64,000 nucleotides of DNA, from positions 1,116,001-1,180,000 of the forward strand of contig NZ_CP031264.1 in the NCBI RefSeq assembly GCF_003258605.2, written 5' to 3'. The translations under genes and the position numbers were made by a program. This document shows positions 8,073 to 17,264 of this stretch, in pieces. The notes under the pieces are model-generated. The model did not search any database. It was not told the DNA's origin and saw nothing but the letters and a program-made list of their open reading frames with translations. How positions within the stretch are numbered: the stretch's first letter is position 1; each line of letters opens with the position of its first letter. The stretch is from Peterkaempfera bronchialis (GTDB lineage Bacteria; Actinomycetota; Actinomycetes; Streptomycetales; Streptomycetaceae).

Positions 8073-9443
8073 TCAGGCGAGGGGGCGGGTCGGGGAGGGC
8101 ACCAGCAGTCTGCGGGTCATCTCCAGCCCCCAGGGGTCCAGCCCCCGCAGCCCGTCGCTGGAGGCGCGCAGACCGCCGTAGGCCGCCACGGTCTGCGCCC
8201 AGTCCTCGCGGCGCTCGACCTCGGCGCGCAGCATCAGGCAGTCCGGGTCGTTCACCCAGAGGCGGCCGTGTTGCCAGGCGCGGGCGCGGACGTTGCGGTC
8301 GGCGTTGTGCTGGCTGGGCTCGGAGGGGTGGCCGCTGGGGGCGAACCAGTACGCGGCGATGTCCGGCCCGACCCGCATGGCGTCCACAAACCCGGCGGCG
8401 GGGAGTTGCGGGGCGCCGCAGCCGAGCAGGTAGGAGTCCGGGCCGATGGCCTCGCGGATCACCCGCAGGCCCTCCCGGTAGGCCTCCACCCCGGTGACGT
8501 CGGCGTACCGGCGGCCCTCGATCGCTCCTGCGTAGATGAAGTCGATCTTGAAGTAGTCGACCCCCCAGCCGCGCATGGTGCGGAAGACCCCGGCCAGGTA
8601 CTCGGCCGCCGCCGGGTGGGTCAGGTCCAGCGCGGTGCAGCGGTCGCCGATGGCCTCGCCGGCGAAGACCGGCTCCCCGGTGGCCGGGTCGGTGACCACC
8701 CAGTCGGGGTGCTCGGCATAGAGCCGGCTCCGCAGGCCGACCAGCATCGGCGCGGTCCAGATCCCGGCCCGCCGCCCCCGGTCCCGGATGCGGGCGAGCA
8801 GGGCGGGCAGATCGCTGAAGCGGTCGGAGGGGATGAGCCAGTCGCCGGGCGCGGCCTGGTACCCGTCGTCGATCTGCACCACCTCGACCGGCAGTCGAAA
8901 CTCGTCCATCGCCCCGAGGTTGTCGATGATGTCCTGCTCGGTGACGGTGCTCCAGTACTGGTACCAGGAGCACCAGACGGTGGGGGCCGGGCGCAGCCGC
9001 TCCGGAGTCACCCCGGCGCGGGCGGCGAAGCCGTCGGCCCAGGCTCCCAGCGCGGACTGGAGCGGGACGCCGGGGGTGCTCTCCAGCTGCTGCACGGGCG
9101 CGTCGGAGGAGACCTCCAGGATGTTGCCCGGCCGCAGTTCGGCGCGGATGCGGGGCACGGTGGTGTCGGCCCGCTCGGTGCCGAAGACCCGTACCGGCCC
9201 GCCGTCGCCGGGGTCCAGGGCCAGTACGCCCTCGCCCTGGAAGACGCCCTCCGGCGGCACCTCGTTGTAGTGGCAGTCCATGGCCAGGGAGTTGGCCAGG
9301 GTAGCCCGGTAGGGGACGGCGGTGACCGGGAGCGCGTCGGTGACGCTCCAGGACTGCCACCCCTCGGCGTGCACCCGGGCCAGGCCGGGGTGGACGGGGA
9401 GGGCCGCGATCGGCTCGAAGCGGTCCGGGACGGCTGAGGTCAT
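8073..9443 (-). CDS. Alpha-galactosidase (GH36-type, MelA-like)
   Basis: Retaining glycosidase releasing terminal alpha-galactose from raffinose-type sugars or galactomannan side chains. The (beta/alpha)8 domain shows WCSWYQYW at about residue 157, IDDGYQ at 191, the nucleophile in YFKIDF (Asp 301) and the acid/base Asp in RVGPD (361). At 456 residues it is shorter than classical 700-residue GH36 enzymes because the N-terminal beta domain is small. There is no signal peptide, so it acts on imported oligosaccharides. The start ATG overlaps the stop of the upstream ATPase gene, making it the last gene of the importer operon. Confidence 0.9.
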   Translation of the reverse strand: MTSAVPDRFEPIAALPVHPGLARVHAEGWQSWSVTDALPVTAVPYRATLANSLAMDCHYNEVPPEGVFQGEGVLALDPGDGGPVRVFGTERADTTVPRIRAELRPGNILEVSSDAPVQQLESTPGVPLQSALGAWADGFAARAGVTPERLRPAPTVWCSWYQYWSTVTEQDIIDNLGAMDEFRLPVEVVQIDDGYQAAPGDWLIPSDRFSDLPALLARIRDRGRRAGIWTAPMLVGLRSRLYAEHPDWVVTDPATGEPVFAGEAIGDRCTALDLTHPAAAEYLAGVFRTMRGWGVDYFKIDFIYAGAIEGRRYADVTGVEAYREGLRVIREAIGPDSYLLGCGAPQLPAAGFVDAMRVGPDIAAYWFAPSGHPSEPSQHNADRNVRARAWQHGRLWVNDPDCLMLRAEVERREDWAQTVAAYGGLRASSDGLRGLDPWGLEMTRRLLVPSPTRPLA

Positions 9444-10477
9444 GGGGCGGCCTTCTGCGGGGGGACGGTGGGGGCCGTGGCGGCGGTGGCGGGGGTGTCC
9501 TCGTACAGCCAGCAGAGCGCGCGGTGGCCGGAGGAGGTGCCGTCGGCCGGGCTGATCCGGGCCTCGGGCGGTCGCTGGGTGCACTTCTCCATCGCGAACG
9601 GGCAGCGCGGCCGGAACCGGCAGCCGTCGCCCACCACGACCTCGCGGCGCTCCGCGTCCCGCTGGGCGCGGGCGGCCAGCCGCACCTGGCGGGCCGCGCG
9701 GACCTGCTCGCGGGTGGCGCCGGTGCTGGGCGCGGCGGCGGCGAGCAGCTGGGTGTAGGGGTGCTTGGGGCTGAGGATCACCTCGTCGCTGGGGCCGCGC
9801 TCCACGACCTCGCCCCGGTACATCACCATGATCTCGGAGGAGAAGTGCCGGGCGGTGGCCAGGTCGTGGGTGACATAGAGCAGGGCGAGGTCGCGTTCCC
9901 GCTTGAGGTGGTCCAGCAGGTTGAGGATCTCCAGCCGGATGGAGACGTCCAGCATGGAGACGGGTTCGTCGGCGAGCAGCACATCGGGTTGGGGGGCGAG
10001 TGCGCGGGCGATGGCGACGCGCTGCCGCTGGCCGCCGGAGAGTTCGTGCGGGCGCTTGCGGGCCACATCGGCGGCGGGGGTGAGGTTGACCTGGCGCAGC
10101 AGTTCGGCGACGGCGGCGTCGGCCTCGGCGCCGCGCCGGGCGCGGCCGGTGGCGAGCAGCGGGCGGCGCAGGTGGTGGTCGATGGTGTGGGACGGGTTGA
10201 GCGAGGCGAAGGGGTCCTGGAAGACCATCTGCACCGCCCGGCGGTACTCCGTGCCGCGCACGCCCTCCCGGCCGCCCAGCAGGATCTCCCCTCGGGCGGG
10301 CCGCACCAGCCGGGAGAGCGCCTTGAGCACGCTGGACTTGCCGCTGCCGCTCTCGCCGACCAGGGCCAGGGTCTGGCCGGCGTGCAGGGAGAAGGAGAGG
10401 TCGTGCACGGCGCGGAAGGGTCTGCCGTGGGCTTGGGGGTACTCGATGGTGAGGTCGCGGACTTCGAGAGCGGTCAC
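9440..10477 (-). CDS. ABC transporter ATP-binding protein (DppF/OppF type)
   Basis: ATPase subunit of the importer, 345 residues. Walker A GESGSGKSS, signature LSGGQRQR and Walker B VLLADEPVSMLD are present, and the C terminus has the oligopeptide-type extension with CRFRPRCPFAMEKC, a cysteine cluster typical of Opp/Dpp ATPases. I selected GTG at 10477, which has GAAGGA upstream; a TTG at 10540 would overlap the preceding gene. The start region is duplicated (see the 47-bp repeat). It forms a pair with the DppD-type ATPase just upstream. Confidence 0.9.
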   Translation of the reverse strand: MTALEVRDLTIEYPQAHGRPFRAVHDLSFSLHAGQTLALVGESGSGKSSVLKALSRLVRPARGEILLGGREGVRGTEYRRAVQMVFQDPFASLNPSHTIDHHLRRPLLATGRARRGAEADAAVAELLRQVNLTPAADVARKRPHELSGGQRQRVAIARALAPQPDVLLADEPVSMLDVSIRLEILNLLDHLKRERDLALLYVTHDLATARHFSSEIMVMYRGEVVERGPSDEVILSPKHPYTQLLAAAAPSTGATREQVRAARQVRLAARAQRDAERREVVVGDGCRFRPRCPFAMEKCTQRPPEARISPADGTSSGHRALCWLYEDTPATAATAPTVPPQKAAP

Positions 10478-10528
10478 CGCTGCCGTCCTTCGGTCGTGAG
10501 GTCGCGGAGATGGGGAGCGGTCACCGCT
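10451..10528. repeat. 47-bp duplication of an ATPase start region
   Basis: The segment 10451-10481 (gaggtcgcgg ... cggtcaccgctg) recurs at 10498-10528 with about seven differences, all in the middle. The right copy contains the stop of the upstream ATPase gene and the left copy contains the GTG start of the next one, so the junction of two genes seems to have been made by, or copied in, a short tandem duplication. Confidence 0.7.
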
Positions 10529-11651
10529 GGCCTCCTTCAACGGTTTCAGCGGTCGGGCTGCCCGGGGCCGGAGCCGGGGCCGGGTCGGTGGCAGGGGCCG
10601 GGGGGCGGTGGGCGGGGTCGTTGAGGTGGCAGGCGGCGCTCCACGGGCCGCCCTCGCGGCCGAGTTCCAGCAGCCTCGGGGTGGTGCTGCGGCAGGGCTC
10701 GAAGGCGTGCTCGCAGCGGTCGGCGAAGGCGCAGCCGACCAGGTTCTCGCGCAGGTCGGGCGGCGAACCGGGGATGCCGCGCAGTTCGCGCCGCACGCCG
10801 GTGAGGTCGGGGAAGGAGCGCAGCAGGCCCTGGGTGTAGGGGTGGGCGGCGCCGGCGGCGAGCTCCTCGGCCGGGGCGTACTCCACGACCTCTCCGGCGT
10901 ACATCACGGCCAGCCGGTCGCTGATCTCCAGCAGCAGGCCCAGGTCGTGGGTGATGAAGATGACGCTGAAGCCGAGTTCCTCGCGGAGCCGCTCGACCTC
11001 GTCCAGGATCTCCCGCTGGACCACCACGTCCAGCGCGGTGGTGGGTTCGTCCATGATGACGATGTCGGGTTCCAGGGCGAGGGCCATGGCGATGACGACC
11101 CGCTGGCGCATGCCGCCGGACAGCTCATGGGGGTAGCTGCGCACCCGGTCGGCGTCGATGCCGACCATCTCCAGCAGGGCGCGGGTGCGCTTCTCCCGCT
11201 CGTCCGGCTCCATCTCGGGGCGGTGCGCCCGGAAGATGTCGCCGAACTGGCGGCCGATGCTGGTGACGGGGTTGAGGGCGTTCATGGCGCTCTGGAAGAC
11301 CATGGAGAGCCGGCTCCAGCGGAAGGTCCGCAGCGACTCGTCGTCCAGGGCGAGCAGGTCGGTCTCCGCCCCGTCGCGGTCGTGGAAGGCGATGGAGCCG
11401 CCGGTCATCCGGGCGGGGGCCTTGAGCATCCGGGTGATGGCGTAGGCGAGGGTGGACTTGCCGCAGCCGCTCTCCCCGGCGATGCCCAGCACCTCGCCGC
11501 GCCGGAGTTCGAAGCTGACGCCGCGTACGGCGCGGGTGGGCCGCTCCCCGTCGTACTCGACGTGGATGTCCCGGGCGCGCAGCACGGTCTCCTCGGCGGG
11601 CCCGGCCGCGTGCTCGGCGGGGCCGGTCAGGCCGGTGGCGGGGGCGTTCAC
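10521..11651 (-). CDS. ABC transporter ATP-binding protein (DppD/OppD type)
   Basis: ATPase subunit of 376 residues. Walker [10 protein letters not shown] is at about residues 59-67, the signature LSGGMRQR and Walker [14 protein letters not shown] follow, and the C terminus has the [15 protein letters not shown] cysteine motif of the Opp/Dpp family. Start GTG at 11651 overlaps the stop of the permease gene (GTGA). Opp/Dpp-type importers also take up oligosaccharides in actinobacteria, which fits the alpha-galactosidase in the operon. Confidence 0.92.
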   Translation of the reverse strand: MNAPATGLTGPAEHAAGPAEETVLRARDIHVEYDGERPTRAVRGVSFELRRGEVLGIAGESGCGKSTLAYAITRMLKAPARMTGGSIAFHDRDGAETDLLALDDESLRTFRWSRLSMVFQSAMNALNPVTSIGRQFGDIFRAHRPEMEPDEREKRTRALLEMVGIDADRVRSYPHELSGGMRQRVVIAMALALEPDIVIMDEPTTALDVVVQREILDEVERLREELGFSVIFITHDLGLLLEISDRLAVMYAGEVVEYAPAEELAAGAAHPYTQGLLRSFPDLTGVRRELRGIPGSPPDLRENLVGCAFADRCEHAFEPCRSTTPRLLELGREGGPWSAACHLNDPAHRPPAPATDPAPAPAPGSPTAETVEGGQR

Positions 11652-12628
11652 CGGGTGGCCTCCTGTCCTTCGGTACGCCTGCTCTGCTTGGCGGGGCGGT
11701 AGACGCGGAGCTTGGGGTCCAGCACCTCGTCCAGGCCGAAGCTGATCAGCGACATGGCGGCGCCGAAGACGGCGATGCACAGGCCCGGCGGGACGAACCA
11801 CCACCAGGAGCCGCTGGAGAGCGCCTCCGCGTTCTGGGCGAAGTACAGCATGTTGCCCCAGGTCAGGTCGGAGGGGTTCTGGAGGCCGAGGAAGGCGAGG
11901 CCGGCCTGGGTGAGGATGGCGAAGATCACCGCGAAGATGAACTGGGAGACGATGATCGCCGCCTCGTTGGGCAGGATCTCCACCAGCACGATCCGCCACC
12001 GCTTCTCGCCGTAGAGGCGGGCGGCGAGGACGTAGTCGCGGGTGCGCAGCGAGAGGGTCTGGGCGCGCAGCACCCGGGCGGAGGCGGCCCAGCTGGTGAT
12101 GGAGATGACACCGATGGTGGCGAGCATGCTGCCGCCCTTGGTGTACGAGGAGATCACGATCACCAGCGGCAGCCCGGGGATCACCAGGAAGACATTGCTG
12201 AGCAGCGAGAGCGTCTCGTCGGACCAGCCGCCCAGGAAGCCGCCGCCGATGCCGATGACCACGGAGATGGCGGTGGCGATCAGTGCGGCGGCGGCGCCGA
12301 TCTCCAGCGAGGTGCGGGTGGAGACCATCAGCTGGTCGAAGACGTCCTGGCCGGTCTGGGTGGTGCCCAGCCAGTGGGCCCCGGACGGCGGTTGGCCCAG
12401 GTCGAGGCTGAAACCGTTGGGGTCGGTGGCGATGAGCGGGCCGATGATGGCGACCAGCACGAAGATGCCGATCAGTACGAAGCCGATGGAGAGCCGGCGG
12501 GAGCGGCGGACGGTGCGCCAGGCGGCCCGCAGCCGGGCGGCCGGACCGCCGGAGGGGGCGGGCGGGCCGGTGGGGCCGGGCGGGGGCGCGGCGGTCGGCG
12601 CGGCGGAGGTGATGTCGGCGGTGGTCAT
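11648..12628 (-). CDS. ABC transporter permease (DppC/OppC type)
   Basis: Integral membrane subunit of 326 residues: a proline-rich cytoplasmic N terminus (residues 1-40), then about six transmembrane helices. The segment SWAASARVLRAQTLSLRTRDYVLAARLYGE is the EAA-type coupling loop region that meets the ATPases, and HWLGTTQTGQDVFDQLM is the family's periplasmic signature. ATG at 12628 overlaps the stop of the preceding permease gene. Confidence 0.92.
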   Translation of the reverse strand: MTTADITSAAPTAAPPPGPTGPPAPSGGPAARLRAAWRTVRRSRRLSIGFVLIGIFVLVAIIGPLIATDPNGFSLDLGQPPSGAHWLGTTQTGQDVFDQLMVSTRTSLEIGAAAALIATAISVVIGIGGGFLGGWSDETLSLLSNVFLVIPGLPLVIVISSYTKGGSMLATIGVISITSWAASARVLRAQTLSLRTRDYVLAARLYGEKRWRIVLVEILPNEAAIIVSQFIFAVIFAILTQAGLAFLGLQNPSDLTWGNMLYFAQNAEALSSGSWWWFVPPGLCIAVFGAAMSLISFGLDEVLDPKLRVYRPAKQSRRTEGQEATR

Positions 12629-13614
12629 CGGGCCAGCCTCGTTCGCGGGTCGACGAAGCCGTACAGGACGTCCACCAGGAAGTTGGCGGAGAGCACGGCG
12701 AAGGTGATGACGAGGAAGATGGCCTGCATCAGCGGGTAGTCGTTGTTGCCGACGGCCTGGAGCATCTGGAAGCCGATGCCCTGGTAGGAGAAGACCATCT
12801 CCATGACCAGGGAGCCGCTGATCACAAAGCCCAGCGAGATGGCGAAGCCGGCCACCGAGGGCAGCACCGCGTTGCGGGCGGCGTAGCCGATCATCACGGT
12901 GCGCGAGCGCAGCCCCTTGGCCTCGGCGGCGGAGACATAGTCCTCGGAGAGGGTGGAGACCATCATGTTGCGCATGCCGAGCATCCAGCCGCCCACCGAG
13001 CTGATCACGATGGTGAGGGCGGGGAGGATCGCGTGCTGGATCGCGGAGCCGATGAACGCTCCGGTCCAGCCGATCTGGATGCCCTCGTCCTGGGCGTAGC
13101 TGAACTGCTCCGGGAAGATCGGCCAGACCTGGGTGAAGAGGTAGATCAGCAGCAGTGCGGCCCAGAAGTAGGGGACGGCGGCCAGGAAGGTGGTGGAGGG
13201 CACCAGGGAGTCCAGCCAGGTGCCGCGCTTCCAGCCGGCCAGGGTGCCCAGGCTGATGCCGATCAGCACGCTGATGACGGTCGCGGTACCGACCAGGATG
13301 AGGGTCCAGAGCACTGAGGAGCGCAGGATGTCGACGACCGGGGTGGGGAAGTAGGTGACCGAGAGGCCGAACCTCAGCTGGGCGATGGAGGTCAGGTAGT
13401 CCCAGTACTGGCCGAGGATGTTGCCGTGGCTGAGGCCCAGCATCTTCTCCAGCGCTTCCTGCTCCCCCGGCGGCACCGGCCCCAACTGCGACTGACGGGC
13501 CATGATCAGCTGGACGGGGTCGCCCGGGATCAGGCGGGGCAGTGCGAAGTTGAGGGTGACCGCTATCCAGGCGGCGATCACATAGAACCCTAGTTTTCTC
13601 AGTATGTACCGCAT
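12625..13614 (-). CDS. ABC transporter permease (DppB/OppB type)
   Basis: Integral membrane subunit of 329 residues with six predicted helices. The N terminus MRYILRKLGFYVIAAW and the RLIPGDPVQLIM stretch are typical of DppB proteins, and EDYVSAAEAKGLRSRTVMIGYAARNAVLP is the EAA coupling loop. ATG at 13614 follows AAGGAG by nine bases. It lies between the binding-protein gene and the second permease. Confidence 0.93.
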   Translation of the reverse strand: MRYILRKLGFYVIAAWIAVTLNFALPRLIPGDPVQLIMARQSQLGPVPPGEQEALEKMLGLSHGNILGQYWDYLTSIAQLRFGLSVTYFPTPVVDILRSSVLWTLILVGTATVISVLIGISLGTLAGWKRGTWLDSLVPSTTFLAAVPYFWAALLLIYLFTQVWPIFPEQFSYAQDEGIQIGWTGAFIGSAIQHAILPALTIVISSVGGWMLGMRNMMVSTLSEDYVSAAEAKGLRSRTVMIGYAARNAVLPSVAGFAISLGFVISGSLVMEMVFSYQGIGFQMLQAVGNNDYPLMQAIFLVITFAVLSANFLVDVLYGFVDPRTRLAR

Positions 13615-13691
13615 GCCATGGCGCTCCTTGACCGTGGGTCGGCGGCCGGGCGCCGCCGGGCGGGGGCAGTCCCGCCCGGCGGCGCGGGGGC

Positions 13692-15377
13692 TTACTTCTT
13701 GTTGTCGGCCACGGGCTCGATCCGGGCCGCGACCCACCCGCTGTCCGGGGCCAGCCAGATCGCCGAGCCGGCGTAGGGGTTCTTCTCGGTCGGGTAGCCG
13801 GTGATGTTGTTGCCGTTGAACTCCGCCTCGTTCTGGGCGTTGAAGAGCGGGATCAGCGGCATGTCCTTCACAAACGCCTGCTGGATCGTGTAGAAGTGCG
13901 GCTTCTGCTTCTCCAGGTCCGGGGTGGTGGCGATGGCGTCGAGCGCCGCGTCGACCTCGGGGTTGGAGTAGCCGCCGTAGTTGCCGATCGTGCTGTTCTG
14001 GCCGTCCTTGGGGCCGATGCGGCTGTCCAGCAGCTGGTCGTAGTACGCGTACGGCACCGGCGTGTAGCCGTAGTTGCTGAGCAGCATCTGGAACTTGCCG
14101 GCCGACTGGTTGGCCGCCCACTGCGCGTATGCCTCGGCGCGGACGTCGAGGTCGATGCCCACCCTGGCCAGCTGCTGCTTGGCCATCTGGGCGATCGAGA
14201 TGTAGTCGGTCCAGCCGGCGACGGTCTCCAGGGTGATGGAGAGCTTCTTGCCGTCCTTGGCGTAGGTGCCGCCGGAGCCCTTGGTGTAGCCGGCCGCCTT
14301 GAGATAGGAGTCGACCTTGTCCTGGCCGGTCTCGAAGGCCGTGTCCTTGAGCGTGGGGTCGAGCACCGCCTCGTAGTTGGGGGTCAGCAGCGCCATCGGG
14401 TTGGTGGGGCCGGCCTGGCCGTTGTAGACGGTCTTGGACATGAAGTCACGGTCGAGGGCGGCGCTGATGGCCTTGCGGACGTTGACGTCCGCCGTGGGGC
14501 CGCTCCTGGTGTTGGGGACGAAGAAGGTGACCGCCAGCGGGATGTTGACCAGGTCGAACTTGGCGTTCTTGGCCAGGTAGTTCTTCTCGATGTCCGGGAT
14601 GAAGCCGCCGGCCCAGTCGATCTTGCCGGAGGTGGTGGCGGCGTTGGCGCCGTTGTTCCCCGAGAAGGAGAGGTAGCGCAGCGTCTTGATCTTGGGAAGG
14701 CCCTTGAAGTAGTAGTCGCTGCGGGCCGTCAGGTCCATCGACATGCCGGCGACCTGCTTGACCTTCCAGGCACCGGTGCCCACCGGGTTCTTGTTGAGGA
14801 CGGTCTTCTTCTGGGCGTCCGGGATGGCGGACCAGACATGCTCGGGGAGCATGTCGGCCTTGCCCAGCATGAAGTACTCCTTGGTGTACGCGGACTGGGA
14901 GAACTTCAGGACGACGGTGTCCGAGCCCTCGGCGCTGACGGAGGACAGCGGCAGCGCGTAGCTGTCGAAGTCCTTCTTCTTCATCAGCTCGAAGGTGAAG
15001 GCGACGTCCTTGTTGGTGAACGGCTTGCCGTCGTTCCAGGTGGCGTCGGTCCGGATCTTGATGGTGAGGGTCTTGCCCTCGTCGGACCAGGCGTAGGACT
15101 TGCCGAGCCAGGGCTGGACGTCACCGGTCTTGACCGCGTTGAAGAGGAACAGCGGCTCGTAGATCATGCCGTGGGTGGCCTGAAGGCAGTTGGGCGAGAA
15201 CGGGTTGAAGTTCTCGACGAAGTTGCCGGTGGAGCCGGTCGAGACGGTGAGCACGCCGGTCGCGGCGGGGCTCTCCTTCTTGCCGCCGCTGCTGCTGCAC
15301 GCGGCGGTGGAGACGGCGAGGGCCAGCACGGCACCGGCGGCGAGGAGGCGCTGGCGAGCCGGTCTCTTGACGTTCAT
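13692..15377 (-). CDS. Extracellular solute-binding lipoprotein (SBP family 5)
   Basis: Ligand receptor of the importer, 561 residues. The lipoprotein signal is MNVKRPARQR, a hydrophobic stretch, then the lipobox STAAC with Cys 27 as the lipidated residue. The family 5 hallmarks include YEPLFLFNA, SYAWSDEGKTLTIKIR, WNDGKPFTNKDVAFTFELM and DVNVRKAISAALDR. Family 5 proteins bind peptides or oligosaccharides; the neighbouring alpha-galactosidase, GH5-like and CE7 genes favour a plant oligosaccharide. This is the first gene of the operon, with a LacI-type palindrome about 80 bp upstream. Confidence 0.93.
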   Translation of the reverse strand: MNVKRPARQRLLAAGAVLALAVSTAACSSSGGKKESPAATGVLTVSTGSTGNFVENFNPFSPNCLQATHGMIYEPLFLFNAVKTGDVQPWLGKSYAWSDEGKTLTIKIRTDATWNDGKPFTNKDVAFTFELMKKKDFDSYALPLSSVSAEGSDTVVLKFSQSAYTKEYFMLGKADMLPEHVWSAIPDAQKKTVLNKNPVGTGAWKVKQVAGMSMDLTARSDYYFKGLPKIKTLRYLSFSGNNGANAATTSGKIDWAGGFIPDIEKNYLAKNAKFDLVNIPLAVTFFVPNTRSGPTADVNVRKAISAALDRDFMSKTVYNGQAGPTNPMALLTPNYEAVLDPTLKDTAFETGQDKVDSYLKAAGYTKGSGGTYAKDGKKLSITLETVAGWTDYISIAQMAKQQLARVGIDLDVRAEAYAQWAANQSAGKFQMLLSNYGYTPVPYAYYDQLLDSRIGPKDGQNSTIGNYGGYSNPEVDAALDAIATTPDLEKQKPHFYTIQQAFVKDMPLIPLFNAQNEAEFNGNNITGYPTEKNPYAGSAIWLAPDSGWVAARIEPVADNKK

Positions 15378-15453
15378 CGGTTCCCCTTGGTCGGTGGGCG
15401 GGTGGAGGCCGACCGTCGGGGGCGCGGCGCCGTCGAGACTGGTAAAGGTCCTT

Positions 15454-15465
15454 GACAACGTTGTC
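15454..15465 (-). promoter_or_regulatory. LacI-type operator of the importer operon
   Basis: GACAACGTTGTC is a perfect 12-bp palindrome with the central CG expected for LacI-family sites, 77 bp upstream of the binding-protein start. Positions 15378-15834 otherwise hold only promoter DNA for the divergent genes; no small ORF is convincing there. Confidence 0.65.
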
Positions 15466-15757
15466 CGGGGCCGACGGAGGCCAGGGGCGAGCAGGTGCGG
15501 TCCTGCGCAGCCGCGCGCAGGGAGGCACGCGATCGGTCGGTGGGGTCCGCACACCACCGGTCCGGGGCAGGCGACGGTCGCAACCGGCCGTCCATCGGAC
15601 GTCCGGAGGACGCTGCACCGCAGGCGGAGCCGCGGGCCCGCAACGGTGCGTCGTGGCCGAAAAATTAGAGCGCCTGTAACGCCATGTCAATGCCCCGAGA
15701 ACAATTCCTCGCCTCCACCACGGGCCGTCACTACACTGCCGCCCAGCCACACCGCTG

Positions 15758-15765
15758 AACCGGTT
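15758..15765 (+). promoter_or_regulatory. Probable autoregulatory LacI site (AACCGGTT core)
   Basis: The core TGAACCGGTTTTG lies about 70 bp upstream of the LacI gene at 15835. It shares AACCGGT with the two sites upstream of the GH5-like gene, which suggests that one LacI protein reads all three. Confidence 0.5.
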
Positions 15766-15834
15766 TTGTCGACAGCAGGGAATTCCCAGGTCGCAGCGCG
15801 CCCGGCCCGGCCGGGCGCCCCCCGAGGAGCTCAT

Positions 15835-16923
15835 GTGAAGCGTCCGACCATGGCGGACATCGCCCGCCGTGCAGGTGTCACCAAAGCAGCCGTCTCCTTC
15901 GCCCTGAACGGCAGACCGGGGGTCTCCGAGCCGACCAGACGCCGCATCCTGGCCATCGCCGACGAACTCGGCTGGCAGCCCAACAGCGCCGCCCGGGCGC
16001 TCTCCGACGGCCGGGCCGGCGCCTTCGGCCTGGTGGTCGACCGGCCCGCCCGGATGCTGGGCCTGGAGCCCTTCTTCATGCAGCTGATCTCCGGCATCCA
16101 GGCCGAGCTCTCCATCGACGGCACACCGCTGCTCTTCACCGTGGCCGAGGACCAGCAGGCCGAGATCGAAACCTACCGCTCCTGGTGGGCGCAGCGCCGG
16201 GTGGACGGCGTCTTCCTGGTGGACATGCAGGTGGCGGACGCGCGGGTGCCGGTCCTGGAGGAGCTGGGCATGCCCACGGTGGTGATCGGGGCGCCCATCG
16301 GGAACGGGCGGCTGCCGGCCGTGTGGAGCGACGACGCGGCGGCCGCGCACACCGCCCTCCAGCATCTGGCGGCGCTCGGGCACCGCCGGGTGGCCCGGGT
16401 GTGCGGGCCCGCCCATCTGCGGCACACCGAGATCCGCTCGGCCGCCATCGAGCGGCTGGCGCCGACCCTCGGCATGGAGTGCACCACGGTGGCCACCGAC
16501 TACAGCGCCGACGAGGGCGCGGCGGCCGCCCGCTCCCTGCTGACCGGTCAGGACCCGCCCACCGCAATCCTCTTCGACAGCGATCTGACGGCCGTCTCCG
16601 GGCTGACCGCAGCCCAGGCGCTGGGCCTGCGGGTGCCCGGGGACGTCTCCATCGTGGGGTGGGGCGACTCCGCGCTCTGCGAGCTGGTGCACCCGCCGCT
16701 GACGGCGCTCAGCCGGGATGTCGCCGCGCATGGCGGGCATGCCGCCCGGCTGCTGCGCACGGTGGCGGCCGGCACCCGGGTGGCCCATGTCCAGGACGCC
16801 TCCGCCCGGCTGGCGCTGCGGGGCTCCACCGGTCCGGCGCCGGTCCGCGTCCCCGACGCCCCGCCGGCCGTGGGCGGGACCGCGGCGACGGCGGCGGCGG
16901 CGACCGCGCCGACCGCGGACTGA
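15835..16923 (+). CDS. LacI-family transcriptional regulator (polysaccharide locus)
   Basis: A 362-residue repressor: HTH in MADIARRAGVTKAAVSFALNG, hinge SAARALSDGRAGAFG, then the effector-binding domain. Its last 25 residues are an Ala/Thr-rich tail not found in the paralogue at 5349-6371. GTG at 15835 is chosen because GAGGAG lies seven bases upstream and the protein then begins VKRPTMADIARR like the paralogue. It diverges from the ABC/alpha-galactosidase operon and precedes the GH5-like and CE7 genes, so it probably controls the locus in response to a plant-derived sugar. Confidence 0.9.
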   Translation: MKRPTMADIARRAGVTKAAVSFALNGRPGVSEPTRRRILAIADELGWQPNSAARALSDGRAGAFGLVVDRPARMLGLEPFFMQLISGIQAELSIDGTPLLFTVAEDQQAEIETYRSWWAQRRVDGVFLVDMQVADARVPVLEELGMPTVVIGAPIGNGRLPAVWSDDAAAAHTALQHLAALGHRRVARVCGPAHLRHTEIRSAAIERLAPTLGMECTTVATDYSADEGAAAARSLLTGQDPPTAILFDSDLTAVSGLTAAQALGLRVPGDVSIVGWGDSALCELVHPPLTALSRDVAAHGGHAARLLRTVAAGTRVAHVQDASARLALRGSTGPAPVRVPDAPPAVGGTAATAAAATAPTAD

Positions 16924-16952
16924 CTCTTCGGACACTGTTGCCGATTCGTGAT

Positions 16953-17024
16953 GTAAACCGGTTTACGACAGTTACCTCGGAATGCTTCCGGAGGGTTGAC
17001 ACTAAACCGGTCCAGTGCTTCGAT
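16953..17024 (+). promoter_or_regulatory. Promoter with two LacI-type operators before the GH5-like gene
   Basis: GTAAACCGGTTTAC at 16953-16966 is a perfect 14-bp palindrome. A -35 TTGACA is at 16996-17001, and an imperfect copy, ACTAAACCGGTCCAGT, at 17001-17016 fills the spacer in front of a weak -10 (TTCGAT, 17019-17024). The arrangement, one site upstream and one inside the core promoter 49 bp apart, fits repression by a LacI dimer pair. The rest of 16924-17264 holds no gene that I can support. Confidence 0.75.
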
Positions 17025-17264
17025 CGTGCTGCTGTCTGCGGGACCGCCCGTCCGCAACGGGCCCGCACGGAATGCCGATGCCCACTGCCGTCCCCCGGCG
17101 GCCGCCTGGACGCGCCGTGCCGCCGCCCTGCCGCTCCCCCGGCCTGGCGGCCGTCCCTCCTACGCTCAGAGCCCCGCGTACCCGCCGCGACCCCGGCATG
17201 CCCGCGCCCGCGTCGCGGCCTGCCGCCCTCCTGCCCGTCATACGTCCGAAGGGGACCCTCGCCC

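Noticed and set aside
16185-17264. Upstream extension of the GH5-like frame through the LacI gene
   Set aside because: It overlaps a well-supported LacI gene in another frame and passes through a region with promoter and operators.
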